36,437 bases of DNA from JBFLVN01 sp040758475. GTDB taxonomy: Bacteria; JAGRBM01. A program made the translations under genes and the position numbers. This document shows positions 6,941 to 22,627 of the stretch, piece by piece; position 1 is the stretch's first letter; every line of letters begins with the position of its first letter. The stretch is taken from contig JBFLVN010000005.1 in the NCBI GenBank assembly GCA_040758475.1, positions 1 to 36,437 of the forward strand, given 5' to 3'. The notes beneath the pieces were generated by a model that was not told the DNA's origin, searched no databases, and saw only the letters and a list, made by a program, of their open reading frames with translations.

Positions 6941-7777
6941 TTACCGGACCCCTTTCGGACGGCGCTTCAAGATGAAGGACTGGGTGCGCTTGTTCTTGCG
7001 CGTCTTCTTGCCCTTCGTGAGCCAACCCCACGGGGAAACCGGGTGGGGATTGCCCTGGGGGGCCTTTCCCTCACCGCCGCCGTGGGGGTGATCGACCGGG
7101 TTCATGACGACGCCGCGGACCGTGGGCCGGATGCCCCGGTGGCGCTGGCGGCCAGCTTTGCCGATCGTGATGTTCTCGTGATCGAGGTTACCCACCTGCC
7201 CGATGGTGGCGCGGCAGACCGTGGCGACGCGCCGGATTTCGCCGGAAGGCATGCGCAGGAGCGCCCAGTCGCCGTCCTTGCCGAGAAGCTGGATCATGGA
7301 ACCAGCGCTGCGGGCGAGCTGGCCCCCCTTACCGGGTTTGAGTTCGACGTTGTGGATGTTCGTGCCATCGGGAATGCGCCCGAGGGGAAGAACGTTGCCC
7401 GGAAGAATGTCCGCCTCGGCACCCGCCAGGATCGTGGCGCCGATCTTGAGGCCGACAGGCGCCAGGATGTAGCGCTTTTCGCCATCCACGTAGTGAATGA
7501 GGGCGATGCGGGCCGAGCGGTTCGGATCGTATTCGAGAGCCGTGACGGTACCAGGAATGCCGTCCTTGTCCCGGCGGAAATCGATGGTCCGGTAGAGGCG
7601 CTTCGCGCCGCCGCCCTGGTGGCGCACGGTGATGCGGCCCTGCTTGTTGCGGCCGGCGTGCTTGGCGGCTCCCTTGGTAAGGGCGCGCTCGGGACGCTTC
7701 TTCGAGAGGTCGCTGAAATCCGCTGTCGTGATGAAGCGGCGGCCAGCGCTCGTCGGGTTGTAGGTTTTAACTGCCAT
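6941..7777 (-). CDS. rplB: 50S ribosomal protein L2
   Basis: L2 is among the most conserved 50S proteins and is needed for subunit joining and peptidyl transferase activity. The product is 278 residues (family 273 to 278). Key blocks are visible: the RHQGGGAKRLYRTIDFRRDK region, the central SH3-like/OB segments, and the C-terminal signature GVVMNPVDHPHGGGEGKAP containing the invariant histidine of the peptidyl-transferase-facing loop. The basic tail is typical. It starts with ATG after rplW. Confidence 0.99.
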   Translation of the reverse strand: MAVKTYNPTSAGRRFITTADFSDLSKKRPERALTKGAAKHAGRNKQGRITVRHQGGGAKRLYRTIDFRRDKDGIPGTVTALEYDPNRSARIALIHYVDGEKRYILAPVGLKIGATILAGAEADILPGNVLPLGRIPDGTNIHNVELKPGKGGQLARSAGSMIQLLGKDGDWALLRMPSGEIRRVATVCRATIGQVGNLDHENITIGKAGRQRHRGIRPTVRGVVMNPVDHPHGGGEGKAPQGNPHPVSPWGWLTKGKKTRKNKRTQSFILKRRPKGVR

Positions 7778-7798
7778 GGCGTTTCCCCAAGCCTCCGG

Positions 7799-8092
7799 TT
7801 ACTGCGCGGCCAGGAAGTCGATGGTGCTTCCCGGCTGGAGGCGGACGACCGCCTTCTTCCAGTTGGGCCGCTTGCCGTAGAAGGCGCCCCGGCGCTTGAA
7901 CTTGCCGGCAAAGCGCATCGTGCGCACGTCGGCCACCTTGACGCCGAAGAGTTCCTCGACCGCGCGGCGGATCTGAATCTTGTTGGCCGCCACCGGCACG
8001 CGGAAGACGACCTGATTGGACCCATCCTTGAGGAGGGTGGCCTTCTCCGTGACGAGAGGCTTTACGATGACGTCCTGGGCGACCTTGACCAT
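7799..8092 (-). CDS. rplW: 50S ribosomal protein L23
   Basis: L23 sits at the tunnel exit and docks trigger factor and SRP. The 97-residue protein begins MVKVAQDVIVKPLVTEKATL and contains the family motif KIQIRRAVEELFGVKVADVR, followed by the extended basic loop FAGKFKRRGAFYGKRPNWKK. Length is normal. It lies between rplD and rplB in the standard S10 order. Confidence 0.98.
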   Translation of the reverse strand: MVKVAQDVIVKPLVTEKATLLKDGSNQVVFRVPVAANKIQIRRAVEELFGVKVADVRTMRFAGKFKRRGAFYGKRPNWKKAVVRLQPGSTIDFLAAQ

Positions 8093-8104
8093 GTGCCGCG
8101 CTCC

Positions 8105-8803
8105 TTAGTTCGTTCCGCCAGCGAGGGCTTCGATCTTCCCGAGAGCTTCCTTCGTAATGACGAGGCGCTCGCAGGCGATCAGATCGATCGGGTTCACCAC
8201 GGCCAGGTTCAAGACCTTGACGCCGGGAATGTTACGGGCGGCGAGCACGAAATTCTTGGACGGCTCGCTCGCTACGAAAACAGCCGACTTGACGCCGAGC
8301 TGATCCAGGATCGCCGCCACCTGGCGCGTCCTGGGCTCGGAGACTTCGAGGGCTTCGACGACCGTGAGGGCCCCTTCCCGGGCCTTCTCGGAGAGAATTC
8401 CATTCAAGGCAAGGCGCCGCATCTGGCGCGGCATCTCGAAGGAATAGCCGTGGGGCTTGATCGAGTGGGATTGGCCGCCGCCCCGCCACAGGGGGGAACG
8501 CTTCATGCCCACGCGGGCCCGGCCGGAACCCTTCTGCTTCCAGGGCTTGGCGCCGCTGCCCGCGACGTCGGCCACGCCCTTCGTCTTGTGCGTGCCGCGC
8601 CGGTAATTGGCCTGCTGGCGCACGACGCTCTGGTGGACGGCGGGCATGGGGAACTTTTTCCCCGAAAGGGCGGCCGAAGGCTGCACGCCGCTCACCACCT
8701 GGAGCTTGGACGTCCCACCGGCGCTCTTGGCCTTGGGAGCCTTCGGCGCTTTGGGGGCCTCTTTCGGAGCCGCCGCCTTCTTCTCTTTTTTCTTCTCTGC
8801 CAT
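8105..8803 (-). CDS. rplD: 50S ribosomal protein L4
   Basis: L4 contributes to the exit tunnel wall; in E. coli it also represses the S10 operon. The core is clear: VVRQQANYRRGTHKTKGVAD, then KPWKQKGSGRARVGMKRSPL in the tunnel loop, then the Rossmann-like C-terminal domain. At 232 residues it is about 30 longer than usual because of an Ala/Lys/Pro-rich N-terminal tail with APK repeats. The ATG at 8803 was preferred over an in-frame GTG at 8818, which lacks a Shine-Dalgarno sequence. It follows rpsJ directly, with no rplC between them. Confidence 0.97.
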   Translation of the reverse strand: MAEKKKEKKAAAPKEAPKAPKAPKAKSAGGTSKLQVVSGVQPSAALSGKKFPMPAVHQSVVRQQANYRRGTHKTKGVADVAGSGAKPWKQKGSGRARVGMKRSPLWRGGGQSHSIKPHGYSFEMPRQMRRLALNGILSEKAREGALTVVEALEVSEPRTRQVAAILDQLGVKSAVFVASEPSKNFVLAARNIPGVKVLNLAVVNPIDLIACERLVITKEALGKIEALAGGTN

Positions 8804-8819
8804 GGCCGTTCCAATCACC

Positions 8820-8837
8820 GCCAGCCCGAAGGCCAGC
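8820..8837 (-). other. UUCG-loop hairpin in the rpsJ-rplD gap
   Basis: In the 42 bp between rpsJ and rplD the minus strand can form a 7-bp stem (two G-U pairs) capped by a C(UUCG)G tetraloop, a very stable loop type. There is no T-run, so it is not a terminator. It may stabilise or space the mRNA where rplC would normally be. The fold was judged by eye. Confidence 0.45.
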
Positions 8838-8845
8838 GCTCTTCT

Positions 8846-9154
8846 TTAGAGCTTGATCTCCACGTCCACGCCGGCCGCGAGGTCGAGCTTCATGAGCGCG
8901 TCCACGGTCTGCTGCGTGGGGTCCAAAATGTCGATGAGCCGCTTGTGGGTGCGGATCTCGAACTGCTCCCGGGACTTCTTGTCCGAGTGGGGAGAGCGAA
9001 GCACCGTGTACCTGCGGATCCGCGTCGGAAGCGGAATTGGCCCTGAAATCTTCGCCCCGGTCCGCTTGGCCGTGTCGACGATTTCGCGCGTCGATTGGTC
9101 CAAGACCTTGTGGTCGAAGGCTTTGAGCCGAATTCTGATTTTCTGGCTCTGCAT
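8846..9154 (-). CDS. rpsJ: 30S ribosomal protein S10 (NusE)
   Basis: S10 is a 30S head protein that also works as NusE in antitermination, linking RNA polymerase-bound NusG to the ribosome. The 102-residue product begins MQSQKIRIRLKAFDHKVLDQ and contains the family signature SGPIPLPTRIRRYTVLRSPH, followed by KKSREQFEIRTHKRLIDILD. The length is normal. It follows tuf copy 1 and starts with ATG. No separate promoter was recognised, so it probably belongs to the str transcript. Confidence 0.98.
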   Translation of the reverse strand: MQSQKIRIRLKAFDHKVLDQSTREIVDTAKRTGAKISGPIPLPTRIRRYTVLRSPHSDKKSREQFEIRTHKRLIDILDPTQQTVDALMKLDLAAGVDVEIKL

Positions 9155-9203
9155 GTATTCCTCGTCCCGCTTCCTGGCCTCTGATGCTTGCCGTTGCTGC
9201 TAC

Positions 9204-10388
9204 TTACTGAAGAATCTCGGCGACGACGCCTGCGCCGACGGTCTTGCCGCCCTCGCGGATCGCGAATCTGAGGCCCTTGTCCATCGCCACCGGCGTGATC
9301 AGCGTCACCTCGATGCTCACGTTGTCCCCCGGCATCACCATCTCCGCTCCCGCCGGCAGCTCCACCGCCCCCGTCACGTCCGTCGTCCGGAAGTAGAACT
9401 GCGGCCGGTACCCCTTGAAGAACGGCGTGTGCCTTCCGCCCTCTTCCTTCGTCAGGATGTACACCTCGCCCTTGAACTTCGTGTGCGGCGTGATGCTCCC
9501 GGGAGCGGCCAGTACCTGGCCTCTTTCCACTTCTTCCTTCTTCGTCCCACGCAGGAGGCATCCCACGTTGTCCCCCGCCTCCCCCTGGTCCAGGAGCTTC
9601 CTAAACATTTCCACCCCGGTCACCACCGTCTTCACCGTGGGCTTGATTCCCACGATCTCCACTTCTTCGCCTACTTTAATAATCCCCTGCTCGATTCTTC
9701 CCGTTACCACCGTCCCGCGGCCCGAGATCGAGAAAACGTCTTCCACCGGCATCAGGAACGGCTTTTCCTTCTCCCGCTTGGGGATCGGGATGTAGCTATC
9801 CAGCGCCTTTAGAAGCTCTTCGATCGCCTTCACCCCGTTGGCATCCCCTTCCGTCGCTTTGAGGGCCGACCCACGGATAATGGGGATCTCGTCTCCGGGG
9901 AACTGATACTTATTAAGGAGTTCCCTCACTTCGAGCTCCACGAGGTCCAGGAGCTCCTTGTCGTCCACCATGTCCACCTTGTTCATAAATACGACGATCT
10001 TGGGCACTCCCACCTGCCGGGCCAGGAGGATGTGCTCCCGCGTCTGCGGCATCGGGCCGTCCGCCGCGCTTACCACCAGGATCGCCCCGTCCATCTGGGC
10101 CGCCCCCGTGATCATGTTCTTCACGTAGTCGGCGTGGCCCGGGCAATCGACGTGGGCATAGTGCCGCTGGTCCGTTTCGTATTCCACGTGCGCCGTGGCG
10201 ATCGTAATCCCGCGCTCCCGCTCTTCGGGCGCCGCGTCGATCTGGTCGTACGCCCTGTATTCAGCCTTCCCCTTCTCCGCCAGCACCTTCGTGATCGCGC
10301 TCGTCAGCGTCGTCTTTCCATGATCGACGTGCCCGATTGTCCCCACGTTCACGTGCGGTTTCGTTCGCTCGAATTTCGCCTTCGACAT
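9204..10388 (-). CDS. tuf: Elongation factor Tu, copy 1
   Basis: EF-Tu is the GTPase that brings aminoacyl-tRNA to the ribosomal A site. The 394-residue product has all G motifs: GHVDHGKT at residues 19-26, DCPGH at 81-85, NKVD at 136-139 and SAL at 174-176, then domains II and III. It differs from copy 2 (25960-27144) at only four residues (Lys130, Asn159, Glu167 and Ile236 here). Synonymous codons favour G-ending forms (GTG, CTG, GCG, GGG) and include AGA/AGG, unlike several neighbours. A GGAGG sits seven bases before the ATG. It is the str-operon copy. Confidence 0.99.
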   Translation of the reverse strand: MSKAKFERTKPHVNVGTIGHVDHGKTTLTSAITKVLAEKGKAEYRAYDQIDAAPEERERGITIATAHVEYETDQRHYAHVDCPGHADYVKNMITGAAQMDGAILVVSAADGPMPQTREHILLARQVGVPKIVVFMNKVDMVDDKELLDLVELEVRELLNKYQFPGDEIPIIRGSALKATEGDANGVKAIEELLKALDSYIPIPKREKEKPFLMPVEDVFSISGRGTVVTGRIEQGIIKVGEEVEIVGIKPTVKTVVTGVEMFRKLLDQGEAGDNVGCLLRGTKKEEVERGQVLAAPGSITPHTKFKGEVYILTKEEGGRHTPFFKGYRPQFYFRTTDVTGAVELPAGAEMVMPGDNVSIEVTLITPVAMDKGLRFAIREGGKTVGAGVVAEILQ

Positions 10389-10395
10389 GGTTGCG

Positions 10396-10407
10396 CCTCC
10401 TCGGAGG
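10396..10407 (-). promoter_or_regulatory. Small hairpin covering the tuf copy 1 ribosome binding site
   Basis: The Shine-Dalgarno GGAGG of tuf copy 1 lies in the palindrome CCTCCGAGGAGG, which can fold as a 4-bp stem with a four-base loop just upstream of the ATG. This could make initiation responsive to ribosome occupancy, but the stem is short and the effect is speculative. The copy 2 leader is different, with GGGAGG and longer spacing. Confidence 0.35.
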
Positions 10408-10465
10408 TGTCCTTTCTTCTTTCTTCTTCCACCGGCACCGGGAAACTTCCCAGCGCCGCCTTGGC

Positions 10466-12553
10466 TTACTTCGCCGTGCCTTTGACCTTCGCCACGATTT
10501 CGTCGGCAATCGCCTTCGGAACCTCGGCGTAATGGGAGAACTGCATCGTGTAGGTCGCGCGGCCCTGGGTCGCCGAACGGATGTCGGTCGCGTAACCGAA
10601 CATCTCGGCGAGCGGCACGGCCGCGTCGATCACCTGCACGTTGCTGCGCTTGCGGGTCCCGCGGATCTGTCCGCGGCGGGAACTAAGATCGCCGATGATC
10701 GTGCCCATGTGTTCTTCGGGGCACACGACCTCGACGCTCATGACCGGCTCCAGGAGGGCCATGCTCGCGTCGGCGCAGGCGTCCTTGAACGCCATGGAGC
10801 CGGCGATCTTGAAGGCGATTTCCGAGGAGTCGACCTCGTGGAACGAGCCGTCGAACAGGGTCACGCGGACATCGACGACCGGATAGCCGGCCATCACGCC
10901 GCGCGTCGTGGCCTCGGCGATGCCTTTGTTGACCGCCGGGATGTACTCGCGGGGAACGACGCCGCCCTTGATGCCGTCGACGAATTCGTAACCCGATCCC
11001 GGAGGCAGGGGCTCCACCTTGATCCAGACGTGGCCGTACTGGCCGCGGCCGCCGGTCTGCCGGATGTACTTGCCTTCGGCTTCGGCGGCCTTGCGGATCG
11101 ATTCGCGGTAGGCGACCTGGGGCTTGCCCACATTGGCGTCTACCTTAAATTCGCGCAGGAGCCGGTCGCGAATGATGTCCAGGTGGAGTTCGCCCATGCC
11201 GGAGATGATCGTCTGGTTCGTCTCTTCGTCCGTGTGGATGCGGAATGAGGGGTCTTCGAGGGCGAGCTTCTGCAGGGAGACGCCGAGCTTCTCCTGGTCC
11301 GCCTTCGTCTTGGGCTCGATGGCGATCGAGATGACCGGATCGGGGAACTCCATCGCTTCGAGGAGGACGGGCTGCCGTTCGTCGCAAAGCGTGTGACCGG
11401 TGATCGTGTACTTGAGGCCCACGACCGCCGCGATGTCGCCCGCGCCCACTTCCTTGATCTCTTCGCGCTTGTTGGCGTGCATCTTGAGGAGGCGGCCGAT
11501 GCGCTCCTTCTGGCCCTTGTTCGCGTTGAGAACGTAGGAACCCGCTTCGAGCTTGCCCGAATAGACCCGCAGGAACGTGAGCTGACCCACGAAGGGGTCC
11601 GTCATGATCTTGAAAGCGAGGGCCGCGAAGGGCTTGTCGTCTTCGGGCGGGCGTTCGATTTCCTGCCCGTTGTCCGGGTTCTTCCCTTTGATGGGCGGAA
11701 GATCGAGGGGCGAAGGGAGGTAGTACATGACCGCGTCCAGCAGGTCCTGCACACCCTTATTCTTGAACGCGGTGCCGCAGAGAACACCCACGCACTTCAT
11801 GTTGATGATGGCATTGCGGATCGCCGCCCGCATTTCGTCGGTGGAGATTTCCTTCCCGTCCAGGAATTTCTCAGCGATCTTGTCGTCGAAATCGGAAACG
11901 GCTTCAAGGAGCTTCTCGCGCCATTCTTTCACCGGGGCCTCGAGCTCCGTCGGGATGGGTCCTTCGATCACTTCGGCGCCGAGGTCCTCACTCTTGTAGG
12001 TGTGGGACTTCATGGTGACGAGATCGATGACGCCCTTGTACTTGTCTTCCGCGCCGATGGGGTACTGGAGGACGACGGGCCGGTGCCCGAGCTTTTCCTG
12101 GATTTCGGAGACGACGCTGAAGAAATCGGCGCCCACGCGGTCCATCTTGTTGACGAACGCGAGGCGTGGGACCTTGTATTTGTCCGCCTGCCGCCAGACC
12201 GTCTCGCTCTGGGGTTCGACGCCGCCCACGGCGCAGAAAACGCCCACGGCCCCGTCGAGGACTTTGAGGGAGCGTTCCACTTCGATCGTGAAATCGACGT
12301 GGCCCGGCGTATCGATGATGTTGATGTGGTGGTTCTTCCAGTAACAAGTCGTCGCGGCGCTCGTGATCGTGATGCCGCGTTCGCGCTCTTGTTCCATCCA
12401 GTCCATGACGGTGGTGCCGTCGTGGACTTCGCCCATCTTGTGGATCATCCCCGTGTAGAAAAGGATGCGCTCGGTGGTCGTGGTCTTCCCGGCGTCGATG
12501 TGCGCCATGATGCCGATGTTGCGGCGGACCTTGAGATGTTCGTTGCGTGCCAC
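10466..12553 (-). CDS. fusA: Elongation factor G
   Basis: EF-G is the translocase GTPase that moves tRNAs and mRNA after peptide bond formation. The product is 695 residues with AHIDAGKTTTTERIL (P-loop), DTPGHVDF, NKMDRVGADF, and the conserved domain IV/V blocks (GGVVPREYIPAVNKGI, MSVEVVCPEEHMGTIIGDLS). The start is taken as GTG 12553, giving the family N-terminus MARN. A TTG two codons upstream (12559) has closer spacing to GGAG and cannot be excluded. It lies in the classical rpsL-rpsG-fusA-tuf order. Confidence 0.98.
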   Translation of the reverse strand: MARNEHLKVRRNIGIMAHIDAGKTTTTERILFYTGMIHKMGEVHDGTTVMDWMEQERERGITITSAATTCYWKNHHINIIDTPGHVDFTIEVERSLKVLDGAVGVFCAVGGVEPQSETVWRQADKYKVPRLAFVNKMDRVGADFFSVVSEIQEKLGHRPVVLQYPIGAEDKYKGVIDLVTMKSHTYKSEDLGAEVIEGPIPTELEAPVKEWREKLLEAVSDFDDKIAEKFLDGKEISTDEMRAAIRNAIINMKCVGVLCGTAFKNKGVQDLLDAVMYYLPSPLDLPPIKGKNPDNGQEIERPPEDDKPFAALAFKIMTDPFVGQLTFLRVYSGKLEAGSYVLNANKGQKERIGRLLKMHANKREEIKEVGAGDIAAVVGLKYTITGHTLCDERQPVLLEAMEFPDPVISIAIEPKTKADQEKLGVSLQKLALEDPSFRIHTDEETNQTIISGMGELHLDIIRDRLLREFKVDANVGKPQVAYRESIRKAAEAEGKYIRQTGGRGQYGHVWIKVEPLPPGSGYEFVDGIKGGVVPREYIPAVNKGIAEATTRGVMAGYPVVDVRVTLFDGSFHEVDSSEIAFKIAGSMAFKDACADASMALLEPVMSVEVVCPEEHMGTIIGDLSSRRGQIRGTRKRSNVQVIDAAVPLAEMFGYATDIRSATQGRATYTMQFSHYAEVPKAIADEIVAKVKGTAK

Positions 12554-12570
12554 GGCCAAAAATTCTCCGT

Positions 12571-13041
12571 CTACCAGCGGTAATGGGCGAAGGCCTTGTT
12601 GGCTTCGGCCATCCGGTGCGTTTCTTCGCGTTTCTTGACGGCGCCGCCCCGGTTGACGGACGCCTCCAGAATTTCCGCCGCCAGCTTTTCCTGCATGCTG
12701 TGGCCCGCCCGCTCGTGGGCGCTATCGACGATCCAGCGCATGGCCAGGGTGTTCCGCCGTTCGGGACGGACTTCCACCGGAACCTGGTAGTTGGCGCCGC
12801 CTACGCGCCGGCTCTTCACCTCGACCGCGGGCTTTACGTTGTCGACCGCCTTGCGGAACACCTCGATCGGATCGGCCCCGGCCTTCTGCCCGAGGATGTC
12901 GAAGGTCCGATAGACGATGCGCTCGGAAAGGCTCTTCTTGCCCGACCGCATGACCGTATTAATGAAACGGGCCACCATCGGACTGTGGAACTTGGGGTCC
13001 GGAGTGACTTCCCTACGGACAGCACTAGCCTTGCGCGACAT
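12571..13041 (-). CDS. rpsG: 30S ribosomal protein S7
   Basis: S7 nucleates assembly of the 30S head and contacts mRNA and tRNA at the E site. At 156 residues it has the exact family length. It shows KFHSPMVARFINTVMRSGKK, the RRVGGANYQVPVEVRPERRN block diagnostic of S7, and a C-terminal KREETHRMAEANKAFAHYRW. It starts with ATG downstream of rpsL. In E. coli S7 represses the str operon through the rpsL-rpsG gap; the gap here is only 36 bp, and no clear equivalent structure was seen. Confidence 0.98.
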   Translation of the reverse strand: MSRKASAVRREVTPDPKFHSPMVARFINTVMRSGKKSLSERIVYRTFDILGQKAGADPIEVFRKAVDNVKPAVEVKSRRVGGANYQVPVEVRPERRNTLAMRWIVDSAHERAGHSMQEKLAAEILEASVNRGGAVKKREETHRMAEANKAFAHYRW

Positions 13042-13077
13042 CGCTGACGCCTCTCTAGAGCCTTGAATTGCCCTGGA

Positions 13078-13449
13078 TTACTTCGGGCGCTTAACGCCGT
13101 ATTTCGACCGCGACTTCTTGCGGTCCTGAACACCCGTCGTATCGAGCGTACCACGAACGATGTGGTAGCGAACGCCGGGAAGGTCCTTAACACGGCCGCC
13201 ACGGATCAGGACGACCGAGTGTTCCTGGAGGTTGTGCCCCACGCCCGGAATGTACGACGTCACCTCAAACTTGTTCGTGAGCCGCACGCGGGCCACCTTG
13301 CGAAGCGCCGAGTTGGGCTTCTTCGGGGTCGTCGTGTAGACGCGCACGCAAACGCCGCGGCGTTGAGGGCAACGCGTAAGCGCCGGCGCCTTCGTACGGT
13401 TCACTAGAGAGTGACGTCCCTTGCGGACGAGTTGGTTAATCGTTGGCAT
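13078..13449 (-). CDS. rpsL: 30S ribosomal protein S12
   Basis: S12 is at the decoding centre and controls fidelity. The 123-residue product begins MPTINQLVRKGRHSLVNRTK. The two loops in which streptomycin-resistance changes occur are wild type in form (TTTPKKPNSALRKVARVRLT and GGRVKDLPGVRYHIVRGTLD), so no such change is visible. It is the first gene after a strong predicted promoter (13581-13609) and a roughly 125-base leader with a stable hairpin. It starts with ATG. Confidence 0.99.
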   Translation of the reverse strand: MPTINQLVRKGRHSLVNRTKAPALTRCPQRRGVCVRVYTTTPKKPNSALRKVARVRLTNKFEVTSYIPGVGHNLQEHSVVLIRGGRVKDLPGVRYHIVRGTLDTTGVQDRKKSRSKYGVKRPK

Positions 13450-13475
13450 AACGCGCCTAAGACACTACCTTCCAA

Positions 13476-13501
13476 GACCTCGCGGCGCTCGCCGCAAGGC
13501 C
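13476..13501 (-). promoter_or_regulatory. Stable hairpin in the rpsL leader
   Basis: On the minus strand an 11-bp stem (two G-U pairs) closes a GAGC loop, about 27 bases upstream of the rpsL ATG and inside the leader made from the promoter at 13581-13609. No T-run follows on either strand, so it is not an intrinsic terminator. A role in leader stability or feedback control is possible but unproven. Confidence 0.6.
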
Positions 13502-13570
13502 CGCCAAACCACTGAAACTCTTAAACTTTCTTTAGAAGACCCGGGCACCACGTACTCGGGTACCGACCAA

Positions 13571-13627
13571 AGAGGCGCACCTTATAGCTATGACCCTACC
13601 CCTTGTCAACAGGGGCGGTGCGCCTCT
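13571..13627. repeat. Perfect 11-bp inverted repeat bracketing the rpsL promoter
   Basis: AGAGGCGCACC at 13571-13581 is repeated as its exact reverse complement at 13617-13627. The 35 bp between the arms contains most of the -10 and the whole -35 element of the rpsL promoter. The arm centres are 46 bp apart. A smaller nested repeat (CCCCT/AGGGG) flanks the -35. Just outside lies the palindrome TTTTCCGGAAAA (13633-13644). The arms could be paired operator half-sites or a cruciform/stem-loop. No known operator was recognised. Confidence 0.7.
13581..13609 (-). promoter_or_regulatory. Predicted sigma70-type promoter of the str-S10-spc block
   Basis: On the minus strand a perfect -35 (TTGACA, 13604-13609) is separated by 17 bp from a near-consensus -10 (TATAAG, 13581-13586). 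Transcription would start near 13574, giving a leader of about 125 bases before rpsL. It lies in the 205-bp gap after rpoC, where no terminator for rpoC was seen. rpoBC read-through and this promoter may therefore both feed the str genes. Confidence 0.8.
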
Positions 13628-13654
13628 GCGTTTTTTCCGGAAAACTCCGTGATT

Positions 13655-17773
<4,119 letters not shown>

Positions 17774-17797
17774 GTTGGGGTCTCCTGTTTTCGTTGT

Positions 17798-17815
17798 GGG
17801 CGCCTCGGGGCGCCC
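17798..17815 (-). other. Hairpin in the rpoB-rpoC gap
   Basis: A perfect 7-bp GC stem (GGGCGCC/GGCGCCC) with a four-base loop lies 25 bases upstream of the rpoC start. It has no T-run. It may be a processing or pausing site between the two large genes. The remainder of the 90-bp gap shows only the rpoC ribosome binding site. Confidence 0.45.
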
Positions 17816-17863
17816 GACCCTCTCTCTAGACTCGCAAACCGCCGCGAATTTCCCTCGCGCGGG

Positions 17864-21994
<4,131 letters not shown>

Positions 21995-22055
21995 GGGACC
22001 TTACTCCTGCCGTTCTTAGGCGCGGGGCGCGCCGGGAACGGACTGGATCAATCCG

Positions 22056-22101
22056 CAAAAGAAAAACGCCACCGGGAGCGCCGCGATAGCGGCACTCCCG
22101 G
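22056..22101 (-). terminator. Attenuator/terminator between rplL and rpoB
   Basis: The minus strand forms a 13-bp stem (arms 22089-22101 and 22072-22084; one G-T pair) with a four-base loop, followed by TGGCG and a T-rich run (TTTTTCTTTT, 22057-22066). This is a good intrinsic terminator inside an operon. It matches the position of the known partial terminator between rplL and rpoB in E. coli, which lowers polymerase subunit synthesis relative to L7/L12. Termination is presumably incomplete, as no promoter before rpoB was recognised. Confidence 0.85.
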
Positions 22102-22162
22102 AAGGCTTGAGGGCCGTCCGTGATGCGTGAGCTTTGATCAGAATCAAGCGGCTTCCAGCGCC

Positions 22163-22537
<375 letters not shown>

Positions 22538-22627
22538 GGGGGATAAGTCCTCCTAAAAACCTTGTTTTTGTGAACCCTTGTTTCTGACGCGAAACGCAAA
22601 CTGCGCCCCGCGGGTGTTCCTGTTTCT

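Noticed and set aside
6152..9046. Plus-strand open frame of 964 codons opposite rpsC to rpsJ
   Set aside because: It lies antisense to a complete, well conserved set of ribosomal genes. Its composition (Arg/Gly/Asp/His-rich) is typical of reverse-frame translation in GC-rich DNA.
12554..12559. TTG start for fusA two codons upstream
   Set aside because: Spacing to GGAG is good, but the family N-terminus MARN favours GTG 12553. Kept only as an alternative.
13571..13636. Plus-strand terminator formed by the 11-bp repeat and the TTTTTT at 13631-13636
   Set aside because: No plus-strand gene lies upstream, the loop would be 35 bases, and the run is offset from the stem. A role at the minus-strand promoter is more likely.
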